From contig CANEUT010000064.1 of assembly GCA_947441895.1 (NCBI GenBank), forward strand, positions 1 to 8,096: DNA of 8,096 nucleotides, read 5' to 3'. Below are positions 1-5,169 of the stretch, piece by piece. Each line of letters opens with the position of its first letter. Position 1 is the stretch's first letter. The notes below the pieces were generated by a model. That model was not told where the DNA came from. It saw only the letters and a list, made by a program, of their open reading frames with translations, and made no database searches. Origin of the DNA: Rickettsiales bacterium (lineage in GTDB: Bacteria; Pseudomonadota; Alphaproteobacteria; Rickettsiales; UBA3002). A program made the position numbers and the translations under genes.

Positions 1-1
1 G

Positions 2-835
2 CTCGCTGCTGCCCTCATTGTATTTCGTGAAGTGCTGGAATCAGCCTTAATTGTTAGCATTGTGCTTTCCGCCGCGCGCGGCATGGCCGGGCGCTTTCAG
101 TGGGTAGGCGGCGGCGTGCTTGCAGGGTTGCTGGGTGCGGGCTTGCTGGCTTTGTTTGCCAGTGAAATATCGTCGGCGGTGTCGGGCATGGGGCTGGAAT
201 TGTTCAACGCATCGGTGCTGGGCCTGGCGGTCATTATGCTTGGTTGGCACAATGTGTGGATGGCAAGCCACGGGCGCGAAATGGCCAAACATGCGGGCGA
301 CATTGGCCGCGCCGTTACTGCCGGCAGCCGTCCGGCTTATGCGCTGGCGATTGTGTGTGGCGTTGCGGTGCTGCGCGAAGGTTCGGAAACGGTGCTGTTT
401 ATGTATGGCATTATGGCGGGCGGAAACGACAGCATGTGGATGGTCGCCGGCGGCGGCTTGCTTGGCATGGTGGCCGGTCTGGCCATTGGCGTTGTGTTAT
501 ATTTTGGCCTCATGCGCATTCACATGTCACGCATTTTCAAAGTCTCCGGCATCATGATTTTGCTGTTGGCTGCCGGGCTTGCGGCGCAGTGCGCGGGCTA
601 TTTAGTGCAGGCCGATTTGCTGCCATCGCTGGGTTCGAACATATGGGATACCTCGCAAATTCTGAGCGAAGATAGTTTGCTGGGTAAAATTCTGCATACG
701 CTGGTTGGCTACATTGCTCAGCCGCAAGGTATTCAGATTGTGTTTTATGTGGCAACGCTGGCGATTATTGGTGCCGGCATGAAGCTGATGGCGCCAAAGC
801 ATGGTGCCATGAAAGTAAGCGCAGCCGCCAACTAG
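2..835 (+). CDS. FTR1 family iron permease (5' end cut by window)
   Basis: This is an inner-membrane iron permease of the FTR1/EfeU family, which moves ferric or oxidised ferrous iron into the cytoplasm. The reading frame is open from base 2, so the gene begins outside the window; the GTG at 32 lies inside the first conserved motif and is not the start. Both family signatures are present: REVLE at visible residues 8-12 in the first membrane helix and REGSE at residues 125-129 in a later helix, where the glutamates are thought to bind iron. About seven hydrophobic segments alternate with short loops, and the tail is short and polar. The 277 visible residues are close to the usual bacterial length, so only a few N-terminal residues should be missing. 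There is no EfeO or EfeB partner downstream; partners upstream cannot be excluded. Confidence 0.9.
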   Translation, partial: LAAALIVFREVLESALIVSIVLSAARGMAGRFQWVGGGVLAGLLGAGLLALFASEISSAVSGMGLELFNASVLGLAVIMLGWHNVWMASHGREMAKHAGDIGRAVTAGSRPAYALAIVCGVAVLREGSETVLFMYGIMAGGNDSMWMVAGGGLLGMVAGLAIGVVLYFGLMRIHMSRIFKVSGIMILLLAAGLAAQCAGYLVQADLLPSLGSNIWDTSQILSEDSLLGKILHTLVGYIAQPQGIQIVFYVATLAIIGAGMKLMAPKHGAMKVSAAAN

Positions 836-947
836 TCGCTCAGTTCTATCCATTCAATGGGGGCAGGTAGGGATTTTCTCGCTTGGCTACGCCTCCCCTC
901 GGCCTGTTGGCCTCGTGGTCGAACTAAAGTTCTCATCCCAGCATGAT

Positions 948-997
948 ATTTTAAGAAGAAAAGGGCGCTGTTGCGCTGATCCTTTTCTTCTTAAAAT
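948..997. terminator. Perfect 17-bp inverted repeat, probable bidirectional terminator
   Basis: The arms at 948-964 and 981-997 are exact reverse complements of each other (ATTTTAAGAAGAAAAGG on the left). The 16-base spacer contains GCGC twice and could extend the hairpin. Transcripts from either side would form the same stem with a U-rich 3' arm, which suits the space between two convergent genes. There is no clean U-run after the stem, so a dispersed repeat or a remnant of a small mobile element is an alternative. Confidence 0.55.
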
Positions 998-1088
998 GGC
1001 GGTCTGTTGGTTGCACCGCTCGCTCCTCGTTATAAAAAGACACTAGCAAAACTGCGGCTCTTAAAACCAGTACTCTGCTGTCATGAAT

Positions 1089-1102
1089 ACTACGCTAGGC
1101 AT
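1089..1102 (+). repeat. Left arm of imperfect inverted repeat flanking the R-M cassette
   Basis: The sequence ACTACGCTAGGCAT resembles the reverse complement of 2830-2843 (ACTACGCCTAGCAT), with 11 of 14 positions the same and a CTAG core shifted by one base. It lies just downstream of the endonuclease gene. It could be a terminal repeat of an inserted cassette, or chance; no target-site duplication is visible. Confidence 0.3.
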
Positions 1103-1119
1103 GGCATTCTTGGCGGAAA

Positions 1120-1908
1120 CTATATTTCCTCTATATTTTCATAAAGCTCATGAAGCCTGCTGTTTTTGAATCTAAATTTGGTGCCATGATTGTGACCTGT
1201 CCTGGCATCAAAATCTACTAACGTATCGCCAATCTCAATCGTTGTAATGAATCGATCTATAGAAAATCCAGACAGCTTCATAATTTTTGAATATAAGAAA
1301 AACTCTTTGCCATCTACTTTCTTCACCTCGGCACCCACAAAGAAACAGTTGTGTAGCTTGGTTCCTGCTTTATGAAATAAATCTTGGAATCCCCAATATG
1401 GCTGGGGGTCGAGCTCTAACAGTCCAGCATTTTTCTTAACAGAATTCAGCCACCCGCTATGTTTTTCTGCTACTGCCGAAGCATCAAAAGAGATAAGAAC
1501 CTTCTCTGCGGCCCTATCAACGACAACTTTAAATCCCCTGTCACTTCTCGATAAAGCTGAGATTGTTTGCCTAAAACTTTTTTCGTTTTCAGGATACTTT
1601 TTTCCTGCTTCTTTATGTGCCCACCCATATTTAGGTAATAAAATTGAGGGAATAAATTTTAATGCAGTAGGTGACGGCTCCATATGAAAAAGCGTCGTGA
1701 GAGAAGATGTATTGAGTCGTTGACATTTAAGTTCCCATTCCGCAGCATTTGGGATTGGCAAGTTATTTTCTTCAATACCAAGCAAGTCTTCAATTGTATT
1801 TCCAACGCCTCCAGCATTGCCATGTCTACCGCTTTCAATCCAACCCATAGCTTTAATTTCTCTGAGTTTAGCAATGAGTGACTCTTTTGTATAAATAGGT
1901 ATTGGCAT
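1120..1908 (-). CDS. MvaI/BcnI-family type II restriction endonuclease
   Basis: This gene encodes a 262-residue type II restriction endonuclease that should cut unmodified DNA at a short site. The N-terminal half matches the MvaI/BcnI family as I recall it: a glycine- and asparagine-rich stretch (residues 30-37), EDLLGIEENN (40-49), then an E-L-K triplet at 59-61 that fits the catalytic E-x-K of the PD-(D/E)xK fold. A GHNHGTKFRF segment near residues 238-247 resembles the conserved C-terminal H-x-H-G-T-x-F-R segment. Characterised relatives recognise CCWGG (MvaI) or CCSGG (BcnI). Length is typical and the frame is intact. The position five residues before the catalytic glutamate, an aspartate in MvaI, is Asn54 here, which could weaken or change activity. 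The start ATG is preceded by AGGA and lies 12 bases after the methyltransferase stop, so the two genes form one operon. Codon use is AT-richer than in neighbouring genes, which suggests transfer. Confidence 0.85.
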   Translation of the reverse strand: MPIPIYTKESLIAKLREIKAMGWIESGRHGNAGGVGNTIEDLLGIEENNLPIPNAAEWELKCQRLNTSSLTTLFHMEPSPTALKFIPSILLPKYGWAHKEAGKKYPENEKSFRQTISALSRSDRGFKVVVDRAAEKVLISFDASAVAEKHSGWLNSVKKNAGLLELDPQPYWGFQDLFHKAGTKLHNCFFVGAEVKKVDGKEFFLYSKIMKLSGFSIDRFITTIEIGDTLVDFDARTGHNHGTKFRFKNSRLHELYENIEEI

Positions 1909-1914
1909 TATTTT

Positions 1915-1918
1915 TCCT
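1915..1918 (-). promoter_or_regulatory. Ribosome binding site of the endonuclease gene
   Basis: AGGA on the minus strand lies six bases before the ATG at 1906-1908, inside the 12-base gap after the methyltransferase stop. It allows independent initiation as well as translational coupling, and it supports the chosen start. Confidence 0.6.
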
Positions 1919-1920
1919 GA

Positions 1921-2718
1921 TTATTTTGAATGGCGAAAAAGTTCGAGTTCTTGAAGAAAGGAATCCATTTCCTTTTTTTTGTTCGCCTTTGATGATTGAG
2001 CAGCAATTCGCGCATTTGCCATTTCAACATAGTCTGCTGTAATTTCTATTCCTATAAAATCTCTATCGAGTTTTTTGGCGGCAACGCCAGTTGTGCCAGA
2101 ACCCATAAATGGATCTAAGACTGTCTTTGCATTTGTCGACGATATAATTCTTTCAATAAGAGCAACAGGAAAAGGGGCGGGATGTTCGTTATTCATTTCC
2201 TGAGTAAATTGCCAAATATCTCCATGAGCATTTGCTTTAGGGGCCAACTTAAATTCAGATTTGCAGATTAAATATATGACTTCATATGTTGGTAAAAAAT
2301 AACCGGCATTGAAATTTATGCCGCCTTTTCTTTGCCATATAATTATTTGTCTTACTGGCAATCCAGCAACAATATCACTCCTATCTTGCAGGAGTCCGCC
2401 TTGAACTCGCCATTTATGATTGTAAAAAATGGCTCCATCTTCAGGTATAATCCTGAACATTTCAGCTAAACAATTCCTTTGCCACTCAACATATTTATCA
2501 TGCGGCATACAGTCGTCATGGTCACTATATCCATTGATGAGAGCGGCATTTGACCATTTTCCACCTCTTCCATCTTTCATACCGTTTCCAGTAGAGTTTT
2601 TTAGATTGTAAGGTGGGGAAGTAACAACAAGGTCTACACTCCCGTCAGGAATTTTTTTCATTATATTTATACAGTCACCTTGTATAACCTTGTTTATAAA
2701 GTCTTGTGGAAACTGCAT
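1921..2718 (-). CDS. Type II DNA methyltransferase, probably N4-cytosine, beta-class order
   Basis: This gene encodes a 265-residue S-adenosylmethionine-dependent DNA methyltransferase that should protect the host from the adjacent endonuclease. Motif IV is TSPPYN at residues 33-38. The segment HPAPFPVALIER (179-190) fits motif X, DPFMGSGTT (202-210) is motif I for cofactor binding, and IGIE (222-225) fits motif II. The order, catalytic motif before the cofactor motif, is that of beta-class amino-methyltransferases. S-P-P-Y rather than D-P-P-Y is more common in N4-cytosine than N6-adenine enzymes, and MvaI/BcnI-type nucleases usually pair with N4-cytosine enzymes; target base and site remain inferred. 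Residues about 60-175 would hold the target recognition region. The ATG at 2716-2718 is preceded by a weak GGAA site. It is the first gene of the R-M operon, so protection is made before cutting, and it shares the AT-rich composition of the nuclease gene. Confidence 0.88.
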   Translation of the reverse strand: MQFPQDFINKVIQGDCINIMKKIPDGSVDLVVTSPPYNLKNSTGNGMKDGRGGKWSNAALINGYSDHDDCMPHDKYVEWQRNCLAEMFRIIPEDGAIFYNHKWRVQGGLLQDRSDIVAGLPVRQIIIWQRKGGINFNAGYFLPTYEVIYLICKSEFKLAPKANAHGDIWQFTQEMNNEHPAPFPVALIERIISSTNAKTVLDPFMGSGTTGVAAKKLDRDFIGIEITADYVEMANARIAAQSSKANKKKEMDSFLQELELFRHSK

Positions 2719-2727
2719 AATTTTAAT

Positions 2728-2767
2728 TCCGGTTGAGTTGTTATGATTCGATTATGGGAAAACCGGA
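2728..2767. promoter_or_regulatory. Inverted repeat over the methyltransferase promoter (possible operator)
   Basis: TCCGGTT at 2728-2734 and AACCGGA at 2761-2767 are perfect 7-bp inverted repeats spaced by 26 bases. One arm lies between the proposed -35 and -10 boxes; the other lies just before the methyltransferase ribosome binding site. A protein or RNA fold bridging them could repress the operon. No separate controller gene is visible, so autoregulation by the methyltransferase is one possibility. Confidence 0.35.
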
Positions 2768-2778
2768 TAAGAAATCAA
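2751..2778 (-). promoter_or_regulatory. Candidate sigma70 promoter of the R-M operon
   Basis: On the minus strand TTGATT (2778-2773) is followed after 16 bases by CATAAT (2756-2751). The two boxes match the consensus in four and five of six positions. Transcription would start near 2744 and leave a leader of about 25 bases before the methyltransferase ATG. Confidence 0.5.
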
Positions 2779-2829
2779 GCTAATCATTCTCAATATAACG
2801 CCGTACTTAACGTTGGTATGCTGTAAACA

Positions 2830-2843
2830 ATGCTAGGCGTAGT
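2830..2843 (-). repeat. Right arm of imperfect inverted repeat flanking the R-M cassette
   Basis: ATGCTAGGCGTAGT on the plus strand is the imperfect inverted partner of 1089-1102. Together the two arms enclose exactly the two R-M genes and their promoter region (about 1.75 kb). The match is short and may be accidental. Confidence 0.3.
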
Positions 2844-2948
2844 TAGATAGCAACTCTCAGCTACAACCATATCGCCAAACCACTGAATTGTATTGACTAA
2901 AAATACCCGTATCGACTTTTCCCAAGTACGGAAAAATATAATAACCCA

Positions 2949-3002
2949 CTCTCAAACCCTTACTTGAGAGCAAAAATGCATCATTTTTCTGAATTCTCAA
3001 GT
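2949..3002. other. Overlapping, mutually exclusive hairpins
   Basis: CTCTCAA (2949-2955) can pair with TTGAGAG (2964-2970). The same central strand, as ACTTGAGA (2962-2969), can instead pair with TCTCAAGT (2995-3002), enclosing a perfect AAAAATG/CATTTTT hairpin (2972-2978 with 2982-2988). The two folds exclude each other, as in attenuators. The segment lies between the tRNA end and the R-M promoter; nothing links it to a particular gene. Confidence 0.4.
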
Positions 3003-3020
3003 CAGGGGATAATCGCGTGA

Positions 3021-3052
3021 GGCGCAGAAAAACTAAGGTTTTTATATGCGCC
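3021..3052. other. Long two-part hairpin downstream of tRNA-Ser
   Basis: GGCGCA (3021-3026) pairs with TGCGCC (3047-3052). After a small internal bulge, AAAAAC (3028-3033) pairs with GTTTTT (3038-3043) around a TAAG loop. It directly follows the proposed tRNA terminator in the direction of transcription and may be a backup terminator or an RNA stability element. Confidence 0.4.
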
Positions 3053-3075
3053 AAAAACTGTCGGGAAAACAGTTT
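3053..3075 (-). terminator. Probable intrinsic terminator of tRNA-Ser
   Basis: On the minus strand AAACTGT and ACAGTTT form a perfect 7-bp stem (3075-3069 with 3061-3055) around a seven-base loop, followed by two further T residues, giving a run of five T. It begins about 12 bases after the encoded CCA of the tRNA, where a tRNA terminator is expected. Confidence 0.6.
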
Positions 3076-3086
3076 CCGAAAATACA

Positions 3087-3176
3087 TGGCGGACAGGGAG
3101 GGATTCGAACCCTCGATAGAGTTACCCCTATGCCAGTTTTCGAGACTGGTACCTTCAACCACTCGGTCACCTGTCC
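3087..3176 (-). tRNA. tRNA-Ser (anticodon CGA), CCA encoded
   Basis: Read on the minus strand, the acceptor arms GGACAGG and CCTGTCC pair perfectly, followed by discriminator G and an encoded CCA at 3089-3087. The anticodon stem CCAGT/ACTGG encloses loop CTCGAAA, giving anticodon CGA (3142-3140), which reads UCG serine codons. A long variable arm (ATAGGG...CTCTAT) marks a class II tRNA and fits serine. The T arm is GAGGG-TTCGAAT-CCCTC, and the D arm contains the usual GGTTGAAGG. The first 15 tRNA bases plus 5 leader bases are repeated 142 bp upstream, so the present leader may not be the original one. Confidence 0.97.
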
Positions 3177-3181
3177 GCACT
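3162..3181 (-). repeat. 20-bp direct repeat, copy 1 (5' end of tRNA-Ser)
   Basis: This 20-bp stretch covers five leader bases and the first 15 bases of tRNA-Ser. It recurs without mismatch at 3304-3323 in the same orientation, 142 bp away. Confidence 0.9.
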
Positions 3182-3303
3182 TTCCGCGAGGGGAGTGGTT
3201 TCCCTCGTGGTTGAATTTCTTTTGCTCCGCGAAATTGTCTACTGACAATCGCTACGCGCAGCTATCGCTGGCTGATGGCTCGCTCGCCCGGCTCGCTGTC
3301 TGG
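3182..3303. mobile_element. ~122-bp insert between the two tRNA 5'-end copies
   Basis: This short non-coding segment is bounded by the 20-bp repeats. It contains a CGAGGG/CCCTCG hairpin (3187-3192 with 3202-3207), a perfect ATTGTC-TACT-GACAAT hairpin (3234-3249), and degenerate repeats GGCTCGCT at 3277 and 3290 with GGCTCGGT at 3302. It has no coding potential, so if mobile it would be a non-autonomous palindromic element. A local duplication or a recombination scar is the alternative. It is called an element only by inference. Confidence 0.35.
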
Positions 3304-3323
3304 CTCGGTCACCTGTCCGCACT
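3304..3323 (-). repeat. 20-bp direct repeat, copy 2 (orphan tRNA-Ser 5' end)
   Basis: This is an exact copy of 3162-3181 not followed by the rest of a tRNA. It corresponds to five leader bases and the acceptor and start of the D arm of tRNA-Ser. It is either an insertion-generated duplication or a remnant attachment site. Confidence 0.85.
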
Positions 3324-3328
3324 CGATT

Positions 3329-3352
3329 CTTAGGCGTATTTGCGCGCCTAAG
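3329..3352. other. 8-bp perfect hairpin
   Basis: CTTAGGCG (3329-3336) and CGCCTAAG (3345-3352) pair around an eight-base loop. On the minus strand it lies about 57 bases after the stop of the ATP-binding kinase gene but lacks a following T-run, so termination is doubtful. It would also sit at the very start of a transcript from the candidate promoter at 3360-3388. Confidence 0.45.
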
Positions 3353-3359
3353 GCGGCGG

Positions 3360-3388
3360 GATATAGCAAGCTTTAGCGCATGGGTCGA
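3360..3388 (-). promoter_or_regulatory. Candidate original promoter of tRNA-Ser
   Basis: On the minus strand TCGACC (3388-3383), a 17-base spacer and TATATC (3365-3360) are followed by a GC-rich stretch of the kind seen at stable-RNA promoters. Each box matches the sigma70 consensus in four of six positions. It faces the orphan tRNA 5' copy about 35 bases downstream of the likely start site, a normal distance for a tRNA gene. Confidence 0.3.
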
Positions 3389-3408
3389 GATTTTTTCGCA
3401 AGCGATGC

Positions 3409-3954
3409 TTAAATTGCCCATTGTTTAGCTGTTAACGGTGCATTCCAGCGCATCAATTGCCATTCTGAGGTGCTTGGGGCCCAGTGGCAGTGCTGAACTA
3501 AGCAGGTGACCTGATTGCCCGCCGCGTTATAAAAAATGCGATCAAATTTAGCGCTGAGGGCAATGGAAAGGCCGCGTCCGTGAATTTGGCAATGTTGGGT
3601 GGCGCGCATCATGTGCGCGCGCCAATTAAACCCTTCGCCCTGATCGCGAATAATAATTTCATATTGATCATGGTTTTGGATAAGCGTCACATCGACATAT
3701 CGTTGCTTATGGCTGGCGCAAGCAAGCCGGCTATTTATTTCTGCTTCCCATTTTCCATCGCGTACCAGCAGCTCTTTTTGGTTGGCACCAATGCCTAAAT
3801 TGCCGTGTTCGAGGGCGTTGAGCAAAAGCTCGTAAATGGCAGTGACATATTGGGTGGGGGTGGGTAAGCGACTGGCCAGCTGGCTGGCAAGTGGATACAC
3901 TTCCTCAAGCCGTTGCAGGCGGTAATGATTGGTTTGCAGGGCATAGAACATCAT
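3409..3954 (-). CDS. RsbW-like ATP-binding serine kinase / anti-sigma factor
   Basis: This gene encodes a 181-residue cytoplasmic protein with a GHKL-type ATP-binding domain, like anti-sigma factor kinases RsbW and SpoIIAB. The N box is ELLLNALEHGN (residues 42-52), the G1 box DQGEGF (104-109) and the G2 box HGRGL (125-129). No dimerisation/phosphoacceptor histidine domain precedes it, which argues against a normal sensor kinase. In this family the protein phosphorylates a STAS antagonist and binds a sigma factor or another target when free. Its ATG follows the stop of the phosphatase gene by six bases, and the AAGG of its ribosome binding site overlaps that stop codon, so translation is probably coupled. 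A second in-frame ATG follows at once. The last ~25 residues are a tail beyond the ATPase fold. The STAS gene at 5429-5734 is the likely substrate; the controlled target is unknown. Confidence 0.8.
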   Translation of the reverse strand: MMFYALQTNHYRLQRLEEVYPLASQLASRLPTPTQYVTAIYELLLNALEHGNLGIGANQKELLVRDGKWEAEINSRLACASHKQRYVDVTLIQNHDQYEIIIRDQGEGFNWRAHMMRATQHCQIHGRGLSIALSAKFDRIFYNAAGNQVTCLVQHCHWAPSTSEWQLMRWNAPLTAKQWAI

Positions 3955-3960
3955 GTTGCC

Positions 3961-5154
3961 TTATGTCGGTGCTGATCGGCGGCGAACCACCAGCAGCGTC
4001 AAGTCATCTTCCAGGTCGCGGCGATTGCAGTGGCGGTGCAAATAATCGATCAGCATTTCTTTGATGGCCGTTGCTGATGCATTGGGATGCTGTTCTAACA
4101 GTGCCATAATGACCTCTTCGCTGATGAATTCGCCCGCTTCATTAGCTGTTTCTGTCAACGCATCGCTATAGAGCAGCAATGTATCATCGATGCCGAACGC
4201 AATGGTGTTGGTTTCATAAAGATTCATACCAATGCCAAGCGGCGCATTGCTGCCATCGATCATTTCGGCTTTGCCGGTGCCCCCACGCAGAATAATGGGG
4301 TGTGGGCTGCATGCGCAGGCATAAAAAAGACGGCTGCTTTGCGTGTCAATAATGCCATAAAACATGGTGGCGAATTGGCCGCGAAGCAGCAATTGTAAAA
4401 GCTTGTCGTTAAGATGCGAAAGATATTCGCCCGGACGTGCGGTGAGGGGGCTTATTTCTTGCAAATAGGCTTGCAGCCGGAAGGCGTTGAGGGCCGAGGC
4501 AACGCCGTGGCCCGACAAATCAACCATCCACAGCGTGGTTTGATTGGGAAAAATGTTTTTTATGCCCCAGAAATCTCCTCCAATTTCAGATGATGGTTGA
4601 AAATGGCCCGCAATATCAAGCGCGCAGCGTTCTTCAATCGCTTCAATATCGTGGTGCTTGGGCAAAATAGCCAATTGCAGTTGGCAGGCGCTTTCCAGCT
4701 CTTCTTGCACACGATCTTTGTACAGCTTCAGGTTTTTAAGGCAAAGCTGCCGTTCCAAATGCACACTAATACGGGCGCATAATTCATCGGGATAAATAGG
4801 CTTGCTGATAAAATCGCTTGCGCCGACAGTGAAGGCTTTAACGCGCTCTTCGGGGTTGCTAAGAGAAGTTTGAATTAGGATTGGCAAATTTTTATAATCC
4901 GCCATAGCGCGAATACTGGCGCAGCAATCATAGCCATCCATAATTGGCATAATAACATCTAAGATCACCAGATCGGGCTTTAAATGTTCGACCAAAATAA
5001 GGGCGTCTTGCCCATTCTCTGCGGTGTGCAAATTAGTATAGCCGCGCTTTTTTAATGTTTTTTCTAGAAAAATACGATTGGTTTCCTCGTCCTCAACGAT
5101 CAAAATCATCGCACTGTATATTTGCTGATGTAAATCATGTGCCATGTGATGCAT
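3961..5154 (-). CDS. Response regulator with PP2C/SpoIIE phosphatase domain (RsbU-like)
   Basis: This gene encodes a cytoplasmic response regulator whose output is a serine phosphatase. Numbering from the upstream ATG at 5169, the receiver domain (about 20-140) has the acidic pair E26/D27, phosphoacceptor D71 (LVILDVIMP), T101 and K123 (SKP). A short helical linker (about 140-165) leads to a PP2C/SpoIIE domain with GGDF at 197-200, DLSGHG at 217-222, SDALTE at 335-340 and DDLTLL at 388-393, which supply the metal-binding aspartates. All catalytic residues appear intact. I prefer the ATG at 5152-5154 because AAGGG stands seven bases before it; the ATG at 5169 follows a T-run with no ribosome binding site. 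It probably dephosphorylates the divergently encoded STAS protein in response to phosphorylation by an unlinked histidine kinase. It forms an operon with the RsbW-like kinase downstream. Confidence 0.88.
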   Translation of the reverse strand: MHHMAHDLHQQIYSAMILIVEDEETNRIFLEKTLKKRGYTNLHTAENGQDALILVEHLKPDLVILDVIMPIMDGYDCCASIRAMADYKNLPILIQTSLSNPEERVKAFTVGASDFISKPIYPDELCARISVHLERQLCLKNLKLYKDRVQEELESACQLQLAILPKHHDIEAIEERCALDIAGHFQPSSEIGGDFWGIKNIFPNQTTLWMVDLSGHGVASALNAFRLQAYLQEISPLTARPGEYLSHLNDKLLQLLLRGQFATMFYGIIDTQSSRLFYACACSPHPIILRGGTGKAEMIDGSNAPLGIGMNLYETNTIAFGIDDTLLLYSDALTETANEAGEFISEEVIMALLEQHPNASATAIKEMLIDYLHRHCNRRDLEDDLTLLVVRRRSAPT

Positions 5155-5161
5155 CGACGGA

Positions 5162-5166
5162 CCCTT
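5162..5166 (-). promoter_or_regulatory. Ribosome binding site deciding the phosphatase start
   Basis: AAGGG on the minus strand lies seven bases before the ATG at 5152-5154. It overlaps the codons that would follow the alternative ATG at 5167-5169, which itself has only a T-rich stretch before it. Confidence 0.6.
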
Positions 5167-5169
5167 CAT

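Larger units (their letters stand above)
836..1119. other. Convergent intergenic region without a gene
   Basis: These 284 bases separate the ends of the permease gene (+) and the restriction endonuclease gene (-). I see no credible coding frame. The left part (about 860-935) is GC-rich and contains short palindromes: GGCC-TGTT-GGCC at 901-912 and GAACT-AA-AGTTC at 921-932. A perfect 17-bp inverted repeat follows at 948-997. The right part is AT-richer and holds one arm of a possible cassette-flanking repeat at 1089-1102. Confidence 0.6.

Noticed and set aside
32..34. GTG as start of the iron permease gene
   Set aside because: The frame is open upstream and the conserved REVLE motif begins before this codon, so the gene starts outside the window.
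120..675. Two plus-strand frames inside the permease gene
   Set aside because: They are rich in Cys, Arg and Trp and lack family features, as expected for off-frame translations of GC-rich DNA.
861..882. Similarity of CAGGTAGGGATT to the tRNA-Ser 3' part (possible second attachment site)
   Set aside because: Only about 11 of 12 bases agree, without the acceptor end or CCA, which is too little to call an attachment site.
2857..3180. 107-residue minus-strand reading frame
   Set aside because: It runs through the tRNA-Ser gene and the hairpin region and shows no protein-like sequence.
3277..3309. GGCTCGCT repeats as a CRISPR or tandem array
   Set aside because: There are only three degenerate 8-base units with 12-13 base spacing; no CRISPR-like repeat and spacer lengths.
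3042..3421. Short minus-strand frames overlapping the tRNA and its upstream insert
   Set aside because: They span non-coding repeats and tRNA sequence and have no start signals.
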